Assembly: GCA_905116865.2 (NCBI GenBank)
Contig: CAJHNH020004879.1
Location: 515,001 to 579,000 of the forward strand
DNA from: Candidula unifasciata
Taxonomy: Eukaryota; Mollusca; Gastropoda; Stylommatophora; Geomitridae
DNA: 64,000 bases
Direction: 5' to 3'
In this document: positions 57,101 through 64,000 of the stretch, in pieces
How the letters are laid out: each line of letters begins with the position of its first letter
Numbering within the stretch: the first letter of the stretch is position 1
Notes under the pieces: model-generated
What the model saw: the letters and a program-made list of their open reading frames with translations, nothing else
Told to the model about the DNA's origin: nothing
Databases searched by the model: none
Made by a program: the position numbers and the translations under genes

Positions 57101-60100
57101 TATTCTGTAACCTACATTTACCATTGGGACTGACTCCCCTGAAGGCTTCTTCTATTCTATGACCTATGTTTACTGTACTGACTGACTCCCCTGAAGGCTT
57201 CTATTCTATAACTATGTTTTCTGTACGACTGACTTACCCAGACGGCTTCTATTCTATAATTTATGTTTACTGTATTGACTGACTTACCCTGAAGGCTTCT
57301 ATTCTATAACCTATGTTTACTGTACTGACTGACTTACCCGGATGGCTTCTATTCTGAAGCCGAGGTTTGCTGTAGAGCTTTCTTGTTCTCTGAACTGAAA
57401 TTTACAGAAAACAAATCAAAAAACATAAAATTTGTTGCTAAAAAAAAACCAATGCAACAATTACATCTAGCAACAATAGGAGCAGGTAGTGGAGTTACTG
57501 AAATGCCAGCCCCACACACTGTGACACATGGGGTAAAGTAGAGGGAGAAGGTGAGGCAGTTGAGATGACACAGTTCACATCATCCTATTCCTATTCATTT
57601 TCAGAAAAAAAATAAAAATTCGACCACTTTCAGACTGCTACTAGATAGCCGAAGCTGCTAACAGTCTCTGTCTATATTTTTGGTCTGGTTTATTTGCATC
57701 ACTTTCGTGACTGAAGTTTTAGTATTTGCGCCGTCTCTGGGCTTGATGCTTCTTTCCTTCGTCAGACCGCTCATTCCCTACCCGGTTGTTAACAGTGTAC
57801 TTCTTGCCTTTTCCTTCCAGGTGTTTCCTTCCTGGTTTAATCTCTCTATGATTTGGCCAGGTGTATTTCGTAGGAGAGCGAGCTTCTATACATCACGCCC
57901 TTAGGACCACCATTTATCGTTTTAAAATTTTGAGCATTTTACTTTGCCAAAAAGTACTGAAAACAGTTTCTGGTTTTGGATAGATCCGAATCTGAAAGTA
58001 TTTCACGTGTGACCATAGTAGTCTTATAGATGTCTTCTTGCAATAAGAACGTGTTAGTCATGTCGTGGAAATGTGTGTGAAATGTTAGATGGAGCCTCCC
58101 GGTTATTCTATTCCTCATTTGTTATAGTGTGATCCAATTGTGTCGTTTTGGGTTGGTAGCTAGGCTCCGGTGTACTTAAATACCCACATCATCCAATGAG
58201 TCCCAGTTCATATAAAAAATAATAGGCTACCCTAAGAATAACGGGCACATATTATGGCGGCCAAAAACAGAGCCCCAGTCACATGTCAATTGCGCACTTC
58301 CAGCGACTTAATTTGCAGACTTCCGTGGACTACCGCCACCGTCGAGAGTAACTCCCACGCCGATATGCGCGGCATGAATTGGGGCTAAACTAGATGGCTG
58401 GGACTCAAGAGCAAAGCTGCAGGAGATGCGGAAGCTGCTGCTCGTGAGTTCTAGCCATCTAATTTAGCCCCAATCCACGCTGCACGTAGCGGCGTGGTAA
58501 ATACTCTGGGCAGTGGCGGTAGCCGCCGGAAGTCTGCAAATTAAGCCGCCGGAAGTGCACAATTGACATGTGACTGAGGCCCTGTTAGGGTGTTTTTGCG
58601 GCCGCAATAATATGTGCCTGTTATTCGGAGGATAGCCAAAAAATATGTCCTTGATCTGAGATATACAGAATAAAATGTGTCCTTGATCTGAACATTAACA
58701 GACTGAAATATGCCCTTGACCTGAGATATACAGACTGAAATATGTCCTTGACCTTGAGATGTACAGAATGAAATGTGTCCTTGACCTGAGATATACAGAA
58801 TGAAATGTGTCCTTGACCTGAGATATACAGAATGAAATGTGTCATTGAACTGAACATTAACAGACTGAAATGTGTCCTTGATGTGACATATACAGACTGA
58901 AATGTATCCTTGATGTGACATATACAGACTGAAATGTGTCCTTGATGTGACATATACAGACTGAAATGTGTCCTTAATGTGACATATACAGACTGAAATG
59001 TGTCCTTGATGTGACATATACAGACTGAAATGTATCCCGAACTGGACATATACAGTGATAATGCACACTAATCTATTTCTAACTTATATCTACAGTGATA
59101 ATGCACAATAATCTATTTCTAACTTATATCTACAGTGATAATGCACAATAATCTATTTCTAACTTATATCTACAGTGATAATGCACACTAATCTATTTCT
59201 AACTTATATCTACAGTGATAATGCACAATAATCTATTTCTAACTTATATCTATAGTGATAATGCACACTAATCTATTTCTAACTTATATCTATAGTGATA
59301 ATGCATATGTGCACAACAGTTTTGATGTTATCTTATAAATAATATCATCATCAGCGCACATTGAGCATTTCCATGCGTGCTCAATTCTCTGTTGCAGTAG
59401 CCTCACCAATGTGCCTCAACTGATTGATCCCATAGGGTACAGGTTATAATGGATCCTATCTTAGTCTCAAAGACAGCACGGATGTCCTTCCTCTTGGTTT
59501 ATTCTCAGGTCACACAATCATGTTAGTGTCAGAGGGTCATCATTATCCACTAACCTATTTTGATTTAATCATGGCAGACCAAGAAAAGTAAAACAATAAA
59601 AGAACCAGAAAAAGATCCAGACAAAACAGATCAGTTTAGAAAATTTCAGTGAGATAATATGACAAGAGAGAGAAGGACAAACACTGTACAGCCACTACAT
59701 GTCACCTACAAGATTATTATTTCCCGTGAACAGAGATATCTGACACTGTACAGACATGACATGACACTAACAAGATTGATGATTCTTGACAGAGAGAGAC
59801 ATCTGACACCCTATAGTCATGACAATCACAAGATTGATTATTCTTGACAGACAGACATCTGACACTCTACCGCCATGGCATGACACTAACAAGATTGATG
59901 ATTCTTCACAGAGATATCTGAAACTCTACAGCCACAACATGACACTAACAAGATCGATGATTCTTCACAGAGATAGCTGAAACTCTACAGCCACAACATG
60001 ACACTAACAAGATCAATGATTCTTCACAGAGATATCTGAAACTCTACAGCCACAACATGACACTAACAAAATCGATGATTCTTGACAGAGACATCTGACA

Positions 60101-61835
60101 CTCTACAGCCACAACATGACATTAACAACATCGATGATTCTTGACAGAGACATCTGACACTCTACAGCCACAACATCACACTAACACGATCGATGATTCT
60201 TCACAGAGATAGCTGAAACTCTACAGCCACAACATGACACTAACAAGATTGATGATTCTTCACAGAGATAGCTGAAACTCTACAGCCACAACATGACACT
60301 AACAAAATTGATGATTCTTGACAGAGATATCTGACACTCTACAGCCACAACATGACACTAACAAAATTGATGATTCTTGACAGAGATATCTGACACTCTA
60401 CAGCCACAACATGACACTAACAAGATCGATGATTCTTCACAGAGATAGCTGAAACTCTACAGCCACAACATGACACTAACAAGATTGACGATTCTTCACA
60501 GAGATAGCTGAAACTCTACAGCCACAACATGACACTAACAAAATTGATGATTCTTGACAGAGACATCTGACACTCTACAGTCACAACATACACAAGATTA
60601 CTGGTTCCTGGCAGACAGAGACATCTACCATGAATAATAATAAAAAGATACCTGCATATATCTGAGTTTAGTGATGGCTCCTTCAGCAACTTCCTCCGCT
60701 GTGGGGGCATTGGGGTCCACCTTGATCATCTTCTCATACAAATCTTTCCTGAGAACTGGGTTCTTCACTTCTGCTTCCAAGAAGGTCCTGGAGGACAGGA
60801 GGACATGGTTGGGAAACAAATAAATGCAAAAGGTTGAATACATTCATGACAATGTCTGGCTTAACACAGCGCCATAACAAGTTTGTACTGGGAGAGAAGC
60901 TGACACTGAAAGAGAAACAGACACTGAAAGAAAAGGCAGACACTAGGAAGAAAGCTGACACTGGGAAGAAAGCTGACACTGGGAAGAAAGCTGACACTGG
61001 GAAGAAAGCTGACACTGGGAAGAAAGCTGACACTGAGAGAGAAACAGACACTGAAAGAAAAGGCAGACACTAGGAAGAAAGCTGACACTGGGAAGAAAGC
61101 TGACACTGAGAGAGAAGCAGACACTGAAAGAAAAGGCAGACACTAGGAAGAAAGCTGACACTGGGAAGAAAGCTGACACTGAGAGAGAAGCTGACATTGA
61201 GAGAGAAGTAGACACTGGCAGAGAAGCAGACATGCCCTGGAATAGAAGCATATATTTGGAGAGAAAATGACACTGGTAGAGAAGAAGATATTGAGAGAGA
61301 AGCAGACAGTAGGAGACAAGCAGACAGTGGGAGAAAAGCAGTCACTGGTAAGGAAAAAGACAGGAGAGAAGCAGACATTGAGACAGAAGATGACACTGGG
61401 AAAGAAGATGACACTGGGAGAGAAGCTGAAAGTGAGTGAGAAGCAGACGTGACATAGAAGGGAGGCACATACTGGGAGAAAAGTAGACATTGGCAGAGAA
61501 GCAGACATTGGCAGAGAAGCTGACAGTGGGAGAGTCGTAGACCATGGCAAAGAAGCAGACATCGGGAGAGAAGCATACACTGAGAGAGAAGCAAACACTG
61601 GAAGACAAGATGATATTGGATGGGGGGAACAGATAGTTGGAGAAAAGCAAACCATGGCGAGAAGGCAGACATTTAGAGAGAAGCATACACTGAGAGGGAA
61701 GCAAACATTAGGAGAGAAGCAGACACTGGGGAGACTCAATGAAGAACTGTGAATTCACTAACCTGGTCCCCATTTTAATATCCATGATGCTGGGATCACT
61801 GAAGTGGTGTAGGAGGTCCTCCATCTCAATGAAAT
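45090..61835 (-). CDS. ITPK: Inositol-1,4,5-trisphosphate 3-kinase, C-terminal catalytic exons (gene continues upstream)
   Basis: Eight minus-strand exons join in frame: 61763-61835, 60652-60787, 57338-57394, 55363-55416, 49402-49521, 48179-48288, 46396-46459 and 45090-45155 (stop TGA). All introns are GT-AG. Together they give about 225 residues of an ITPK catalytic domain: PSIMDIKMG (the PxxxDxKxG inositol-kinase signature), [68 protein letters not shown] (metal-binding Asp) and [16 protein letters not shown]. Family members phosphorylate Ins(1,4,5)P3 to Ins(1,3,4,5)P4 in the cytosol and are usually calmodulin-regulated. The N-terminal half, the ATP-lobe start and the start codon are not in the recognised exons and probably lie beyond 64,000. 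The IDF motif has Ala where many vertebrate ITPKs have Gly. Introns hold many minisatellites. Identification is firm; the exact paralogue is not. Confidence 0.95.
45156..45440. repeat. Last ITPK intron, left part: short ~44-bp repeat
   Basis: 45255-45390 has three loose copies of CAACAAATATTAACCTCTGA and ACATCTGAAACCAA. Otherwise unassigned. Confidence 0.55.
45441..46270. repeat. 28-bp minisatellite in ITPK intron, about 28 copies
   Basis: Units GGGCAGACACTAGCCCGTGG plus TACATCCT. The left third (45441-45710) is decayed; the right end (46170-46270) is near-perfect. Confidence 0.93.
46396..46459 (-). CDS. ITPK: ITPK exon: [16 protein letters not shown]
   Basis: 64 nt; completes Arg, then [20 protein letters not shown] and E. 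Acceptor TCCTCAG, donor GAG/GTGAGG. This block is nearly invariant in ITPKs. Confidence 0.97.
46480..47040. repeat. ~37-bp minisatellite in ITPK intron, left part
   Basis: Units ATTAACATCATTCATATATG and TCTCCATCATGATATAT; resumes in decayed form after the SINE at 47055. Confidence 0.85.
47055..47345 (+). mobile_element. SINE family A, full copy with 12-bp target-site duplication
   Basis: TATGTGTATATG lies at 47043-47054 and 47346-47357. A-box region GAGGCTTAGGCGTTGCGG, body CAGGTCGACCCAGCCTAAAA and GGGAAAGTAAAGACGG, 3' end GTGAAAAGGAATCTCAAC then a T-run. It sits in the ITPK intron, antisense to the gene, inside a minisatellite. Confidence 0.93.
47358..47600. repeat. ~37-bp minisatellite, right part after SINE
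   Basis: TATGGTTATATAATATGTGA and TGTTAATATTATTCACA recur; the same array as 46480-47040, split by the SINE. Confidence 0.75.
47690..47805 (+). mobile_element. SINE family B 3' fragment
   Basis: CAACAAACTACTGGATGTAA, GGGGTTGGTTCTGCAATGTC and AAGGATATGCAACTAACTT. Confidence 0.75.
47806..48178. other. ITPK intron, no element recognised
   Basis: Unassigned, ending in an AATC-rich patch (CAATCAATTAATCTATCAAT) beside the splice donor of exon 48179-48288. Confidence 0.45.
48179..48288 (-). CDS. ITPK: ITPK exon: SSLL and IDFAKT catalytic motifs
   Basis: 110 nt: [20 protein letters not shown] then [16 protein letters not shown]. Contains the SSLL motif and the Asp of IDF that binds metal-ATP. Acceptor TTTGCACAG, donor ACAG/GTCAGT; leaves after AG of an Arg codon. 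Confidence 0.97.
48289..48779. other. ITPK intron, poly(C) tract
   Basis: A poly(C) run of about 18 at 48669-48686. Nothing else recognised. Confidence 0.5.
48780..48905 (-). repeat. Dispersed repeat family H, copy
   Basis: AAAGCCAGATCTGTAAACTG, AAGTTCCGGAACAAGACCAA, AGAAGTGGATGAACAACC and CCGGGGTTTACAGCCTG. Confidence 0.7.
48935..49165 (+). mobile_element. SINE family B, diverged copy
   Basis: GTCTGTGTCTGTGGCTTAGG, GGTTCAATCCCAGCTGCAGG, GCAATGGCAAACTACTCAAT and GGGGTTGGTTCTGCAACGTT. In an ITPK intron, antisense to the gene. Confidence 0.82.
49402..49521 (-). CDS. ITPK: ITPK exon: helical segment ending THE
   Basis: 120 nt, phase 0: [20 protein letters not shown], then [20 protein letters not shown]. 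Acceptor TCCCTCTCAG, donor GAG/GTAAGT. A decayed copy of its 5' edge is at 49708-49760. Confidence 0.95.
49708..49760 (-). pseudogene. Decayed partial copy of the ITPK exon 49402-49521 5' edge
   Basis: The stretch of about 50 bp matches 49499-49545: intron tail, AG acceptor and the first ~25 nt of the exon. The copy has TAG in place of CAG before GTGTCATATTTCTTGGAG and lacks one base in the following run, which shifts frame. It lies 209 bp upstream of the true exon in gene sense. It is a local duplication, not a functional exon. Confidence 0.75.
49866..50400. repeat. 42-bp minisatellite, subfamily 1, about 12.5 copies
   Basis: Units CCAATGACTGGAGGTCACTA, TCTTGAGACACTTTTCCCAG and TA. 42 is divisible by 3, so the minus strand stays open ([14 protein letters not shown] repeated). 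It is intronic in the kinase gene; the 285-codon frame over both subfamilies is a by-product. Confidence 0.93.
50401..50702. repeat. 42-bp minisatellite, subfamily 2, about 7 identical copies
   Basis: Units CAATTCTCAGCTTCCATGCT, TGGAGGGCAGTATCTTGAGA and CA. Same length and register as subfamily 1 and clearly related, but the change at about 50400 is abrupt and the copies are essentially identical. Confidence 0.94.
50730..51420. repeat. 32-bp minisatellite, about 21 copies
   Basis: Units GACACTTTGTGGTGAGTACT and GGCACCTTTATA. Each unit has a GTGGTGAGT, which looks like a splice donor on the plus strand, antisense to the kinase gene. Confidence 0.92.
51421..52039. other. ITPK intron, nothing recognised
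   Basis: Unassigned; short A-rich run near 51868. Confidence 0.4.
52040..52990. repeat. 46-bp minisatellite, well ordered at 52490-52940
   Basis: Units CAACAAGATGAATAAGTACA, ACACAACATGAAGAAAACAT and AAAACA. The left half (52040-52490) is a decayed version with AACAAGATGAAGAAATGCAA. Three minus-strand frames of 236-336 codons rich in Cys, Leu and Phe are by-products. Confidence 0.9.
53270..53400 (+). mobile_element. LINE 3' fragment
   Basis: GGCAGACAGTAAAAGATGGA, GAAGTAAGCTGTCTGAGAGA and GAACCAGCCGCAG match the 3' end of the LINE at 24770-25250. Confidence 0.7.
53600..53930 (+). mobile_element. LINE 3' end, GAA-tail family
   Basis: [18 protein letters not shown] trace, GAATGGCCGTAGAGCATAAG, GCAATGAACCTCAAGGGCTC and GAATGCTGAAGAAG. 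The tail is short here. A 69-bp-spaced direct repeat of CAGAGAGAATGTCAGATGA is inside. Confidence 0.75.
54020..54052. repeat. Poly(G) tract
   Basis: Two G runs with a TTT break at about 54033-54057. Confidence 0.6.
54077..54235 (+). mobile_element. Possible hAT MITE end
   Basis: CAGTGTTTCCCAAAAGTTTG is a typical hAT inverted-repeat start. The preceding GTCTAGAG fits the hAT 8-bp target pattern. Inside, TCAACATAAGCTTCACT and TCAACACAAGCTTCACT are direct repeats about 95 bp apart. The far end is not found. Confidence 0.5.
54236..55362. other. ITPK intron; no host exon seen, possible retroelement debris
   Basis: 54600-54690 and 55190-55330 are AATC-rich (CAACCAATCAAC-type). Text at 54780-55180 (GGAAGGTAACGGGAAACCAC, AGAACAGGAACCTGGAATAT) resembles old LINE sequence, but I cannot assign a domain. 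Confidence 0.4.
55363..55416 (-). CDS. ITPK: ITPK exon: linker before the helical lobe
   Basis: 54 nt, phase 0: [18 protein letters not shown]. Acceptor TGCCTTAG, donor GAA/GTAAGT. Aligns with the (K)ADGTSNTNFKKTQALEQ-type region of the family. Confidence 0.88.
55688..55786 (-). CDS. Candidate extra 33-codon cassette exon in ITPK
   Basis: A 99-nt open segment with acceptor GATTTTAG and donor GAG/GTATGC, phase 0 on both sides, so it could be included or skipped without breaking frame. It would insert a charged, helical-looking segment (core [16 protein letters not shown]) between GFRIEAIR and [11 protein letters not shown]. The family alignment I recall runs straight across this junction, so it would be a lineage-specific or alternative exon, or simply chance. 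Confidence 0.35.
55787..57064. other. ITPK intron, no element recognised
   Basis: Unassigned apart from a short GATGAT run near 56220. Minus-strand frames of 60-132 codons here show no domain. Confidence 0.4.
57065..57337. repeat. ~50-bp minisatellite derived from an ITPK exon edge
   Basis: About five diverged copies of GACTGACTTACCCTGAAGGC, TTCTATTCTATAACCTATGT and TTACTGTACT. The adjoining exon end reads GACTGACTTACCCGGATGGC, TTCTATTCTGAAGCCGAGGT and TTGCTGTA, i.e. the same unit in register across the splice donor. So the array consists of tandem copies of the last ~30 nt of the exon plus its donor site. Several copies keep a GTAAGTCAGTC-like donor on the minus strand. Confidence 0.85.
57338..57394 (-). 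CDS. ITPK: ITPK exon: SST-LGFRIE segment
   Basis: 57 nt, phase 0 at both ends: [19 protein letters not shown]. Acceptor ATTTCAG, donor CGG/GTAAGT. Other family members have Trp where this has the first Phe. The exon's 3' edge resembles the tandem repeat filling the next intron (57065-57337). Confidence 0.95.
57395..58224. other. ITPK intron, nothing recognised
   Basis: Unassigned; a 74-codon plus-strand frame at 57680 is hydrophobic with no known domain. Confidence 0.4.
58225..58637. mobile_element. 413-bp foldback MITE
   Basis: Nearly the whole element is an imperfect inverted repeat with arms of about 190 bp and a short centre near 58400-58450. Shared arm blocks include GGCACATATTAT, CAGTCACATGTCAATTG, TTAATTTGCAGACTTCCG, ATTGGGGCTAAA and AGATGGCT. 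It is more GC-rich than its surroundings. AAAAAATA follows the right end (58638-58645) and also occurs at the left (58214-58221, three bases before the arm), a possible 8-bp target duplication. No coding capacity. Confidence 0.82.
58640..59050. repeat. 32-bp minisatellite, about 12 copies
   Basis: Units TGTGTCCTTGATGTGACATA and TACAGACTGAAA. Because 32 is not divisible by 3, the minus-strand frame cycles through three peptide versions ([30 protein letters not shown]) before repeating; not a gene. Confidence 0.93.
59051..59310. repeat. 40-bp minisatellite, about 6.5 copies
   Basis: Units TATCTACAGTGATAATGCAC and AATAATCTATTTCTAACTTA; nearly identical; abuts the 32-bp array. Confidence 0.94.
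59311..59654. other. ITPK intron, nothing recognised
   Basis: Unassigned. Confidence 0.4.
59655..60600. repeat. 59-bp minisatellite, about 16 copies
   Basis: Units GACAGAGACATCTGACACTC, TACAGCCACAACATGACACT and AACAAGATTGATGATTCTT. Two alternating subtypes (TTGACAGAGACATCTGACA and TTCACAGAGATAGCTGAAA). It ends about 50 bp from the donor of exon 60652-60787. Confidence 0.93.
60652..60787 (-). CDS. ITPK: ITPK exon: substrate-binding helix region
   Basis: Starts with G completing Arg, then [40 protein letters not shown] and LRYMQ. Acceptor TCCTCCAG, donor CAG/GTATCT. 136 nt. Strong match to the LRKDMYxKMxxVDPxAPTxEE block of the family. Confidence 0.97.
60885..61740. repeat. 18-bp minisatellite filling the 975-bp ITPK intron
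   Basis: Units GACACTGGGAAGAAAGCT, GACACTGAGAGAGAAGCA and related forms. 18 is divisible by 3, so five overlapping frames of 80-200 codons stay open on the minus strand; by-products. The array fills almost the entire intron between exons 60652-60787 and 61763-61835. Confidence 0.92.
61763..61835 (-). CDS. ITPK: ITPK exon: inositol-kinase signature
   Basis: Encodes (D)[18 protein letters not shown] then IKMGT, with PxxxDxKxG. Acceptor TGTATAG, donor AG/GTTAGT. Enters in phase 1 (the split codon supplies the first base from upstream) and leaves after AG of an Arg codon. 73 nt. Confidence 0.95.
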
Positions 61836-62399
61836 CTATACATTTGTTAATGTTTATATTATAATATGTGGAAATGTTTATAATATCAAAAAACGGTAAT
61901 GCTATTTTATATAATGTGGTAACCTTGAATCATATGCAACAATTTCTAAAATCACATGAAGCAATAATTATACTATCATACGTGGTTTAAAAAACAAACA
62001 GCCTAACTATTAGCCATCAATCTGAATCAGAAAAAATGCTGCAGGCTGGTTGGTTGTGTTTGGCGGCTGACAGAGGGGGTCTAAGGTCAAATCAGCCAGA
62101 AGAGCATGAAGCAGGACCTTATATCTCCCTCGACACCCGAAACGGTAAAAGAGAATGTAAAGAAGAAGAAGACGGAGAGGGTTTAAGTGAATTGTTGGGT
62201 GGGTGGTAGGTTAACTGATTTTTTTGGGTGGTTGGCCGGCTCAGTGATTTCTTAGGTGGTTGGTTGGTTGAGCGCTTTGTCAGGTGGTTGTTGGCTGACT
62301 GATTAGCTGGATGACTGGTGGTTGAGTCAGTGCTGGCTGCTGAAGATGGGGCTGGAGCATTTATAGGGATATTCCAAGTGCTGTGATATTGGCTGTTAA
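61836..62399. other. Upstream ITPK intron, nothing recognised
   Basis: I looked here for the exons encoding the N-lobe (family motif of the QLAGHxGxF type) and did not find them. 62040-62180 ends in a short GAAGAA patch. Confidence 0.45.
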
Positions 62400-63065
62400 C
62401 TCAGTGCAACCTAACTGGTTGGTTGAGTGATCTGCTGACTGACTGGTTGGTTGAGTGATTTGCTGACTGACTGGTTGGTTGAGTGATCTGCTGACTGACT
62501 GGTTGGTTGAGTGATCTGCTGACTGACTGGTTGGTTGAGTGATCTGCTGACTGACTGGTTGGTTGAGTGATTTGCTGACTGACTGGTTGGTTGAGTGATC
62601 TGCTGACTGACTGGTTGGTTGAGTGATCTGCTGACTGACTGGTTGTTTGAGTGATCTGCTGACTGACGGGTTGGTTGAGTGATTTGTTGACTGACTGGTT
62701 GGTTGAGTGATTTGCTGACTGACTGGTTGGTTGAATGATCTGCTGACTGACTGGTTGGTTGAGTGATCTGCTGACTGACTGGTTGGTTGAGTGATCTGCT
62801 GACTGACTGGTTGTTTGAGTGATCTGCTGACTGACTGGTTGGTTGAGTGATCTGCTGACTGACTGGTTGGTTGAGTGATCTGCTGACTGACTGGTTGGTT
62901 GAGTGATCTGCTGACTGACTGGTTGGTTGAGTGATCTGCTGACTGACTGGTTGGTTGAGTGATCTGCTGACTGACTGATTGGTTGAGTGATCTGTTGACT
63001 GACTGGTTGAGTGATCTGCTGACTGACTGGTTGGTTGAGTGATCTGCTGACTGACTGGGTGGTTG
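62400..63065. repeat. 28-bp minisatellite, about 23 copies
   Basis: Units CTGACTGACTGGTTGGTTGA and GTGATCTG. One unit has lost GGTT near 63000. Confidence 0.94.
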
Positions 63066-63269
63066 GTTTAATGAGTGTATGGCTGGTTGTGTAAGTGACT
63101 GGGTGGTTGGTGAAGAGACTGAATGGTTGGTTAGTGTGGGCTACTGTAGCTTCTTTGAAGCCCCTTTTACTCCCACCTCAAAACAACGTCTGCTGTGGAA
63201 CAACTTGCTCTGTCATCAGTACTTATAGCTTGTACAGTCTAGACAGCTAGTATCTATAACTAGTTAGCC
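63066..63269. other. Unassigned gap between arrays
   Basis: No exon or repeat recognised. Confidence 0.4.
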
Positions 63270-64000
63270 GGAGTAAAAGTGATCTCATCTGTCACAAGTA
63301 CTAGAAAGGATACATAAACGAGTGTTATCTGAGTAATCTAAACTGTCACAAATACAGAAAGGGTATACAAACAAGTGTTATCTATGTAATATCAGCATGA
63401 GGTTACAAGAAAAGATACACAAACAAGTGCTATCTATGTAATATCAGCTAGAGATTAAAAGATAGGATACAAGTGTTATCTAAGTAATATCAGCTCGAGG
63501 TTACTAGAAAGGATACACAAACAAGTGCTATCTAATTAATATCAGCTAGAGTTTACAAGAAAGGATACACAAACAAGTGCTATCTAAATATTATCAGCTA
63601 GAGTTTACAAGAAAGGATACACAAACACGTGCTAACTAAGCAATATCAGCTAGAGTTTACAAGAAAGGATACACAAACAAGTGTTATCTAGGTAATATCA
63701 GCTAGAGTTTAAAAGAAAGGATACACAAACAAGTGCTATCTAATTAATATCAGCTAGAGTTTACAAGAAAGGATACACAAACGAGTGCTATCTAAGTAAT
63801 ATCAGCTAATAGAGTTTACAAGAAAGGATACACAAACAAGTGCTATCTAAGTAATATCAGCTAGAGTTTCAAAGAAAGGATACACAAACAAGTGCTATCT
63901 AGTTAATATCAGCTAGAGTTTACAAGAAAAGATACACAAACGAGTGCTATCTAAGTAATAGCAGCTAGTAGAGTTTACAAGAAAGGATACACAAACAAGT
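63270..64000. repeat. 52-bp minisatellite running off the window end
   Basis: Units GTGCTATCTAAGTAATATCA, GCTAGAGTTTACAAGAAAGG and ATACACAAACAA, about 13 copies. Units become more uniform toward 64,000, so the array probably continues. Confidence 0.93.

Noticed and set aside
58541..59068. 175-codon minus-strand frame with [18 protein letters not shown] repeats
   Set aside because: 32-bp minisatellite read through all three phases, a classic by-product; lies in a kinase intron.
61070..61739. Five overlapping minus-strand frames up to 200 codons rich in Ser, Leu and Cys
   Set aside because: Translations of an 18-bp tandem repeat that fills a kinase intron.
61836..63269. Upstream ITPK exons encoding the N-lobe
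   Set aside because: Looked for the QLAGHxGxF-type and following segments on the minus strand and found none; they probably lie beyond 64,000.

Overview
This is a eukaryotic, intron-rich and extremely repeat-rich chromosomal window. It is animal: the one recognisable host gene is an inositol-1,4,5-trisphosphate 3-kinase (ITPK family) split into short exons by GT-AG introns. The host is probably a gastropod mollusc. That is inference from the mix of tRNA-derived SINEs, degraded non-LTR retrotransposons, hAT elements (including a SPIN-like MITE, a family I recall being reported from a pond snail) and huge minisatellite content. There are no bacterial genes, rRNA genes, intact tRNA genes or CRISPR arrays. 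Most open frames of 60-340 codons are by-products of tandem repeats whose unit is a multiple of 3, or of translated SINE bodies.

Layout. 0-6.6 kb: SINEs (families called A to F here), a SPIN-like hAT MITE, LINE 3' ends and a nested SINE insertion. 6.6-9.0 kb: a 45-bp minisatellite of about 50 units. 9-14.5 kb: SINEs, a (AAAGT/AAAAT) satellite, a hAT transposase remnant and a ~30-bp minisatellite on both sides of it. 14.6-19.1 kb: a 4.5-kb satellite of 40-bp units with a higher-order period near 1.86 kb. 19.5-26.4 kb: SINE and LINE graveyard with GAA/CTT microsatellites. 26.8-28.5 kb: a 4-bp ACTA/ACTG satellite with a ~0.7-kb internal duplication. 29.6-31.3 kb: a near-perfect 34-bp array next to a decayed relative. 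31.6-40.3 kb: SINEs, LINE ends, short hairpin elements. 40.5-45 kb: four different minisatellites in a row.

45.1-64 kb: the 3' part of the ITPK gene on the minus strand, read from about 61.8 kb down to a stop codon at 45,090. Eight exons rebuild an apparently intact C-terminal catalytic domain of roughly 225 residues. The more 5' exons are not recognised here and probably lie beyond 64,000. Its introns are filled with at least nine different tandem arrays, an intact SINE with a target-site duplication, LINE debris and a 413-bp foldback element. Two intronic repeats seem to derive from the gene's own exon edges: a ~50-bp array beside exon 57338-57394, and a partial decayed copy of exon 49402-49521.

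The kinase phosphorylates Ins(1,4,5)P3 to Ins(1,3,4,5)P4 and so tunes calcium signalling; no other gene in the window works with it.
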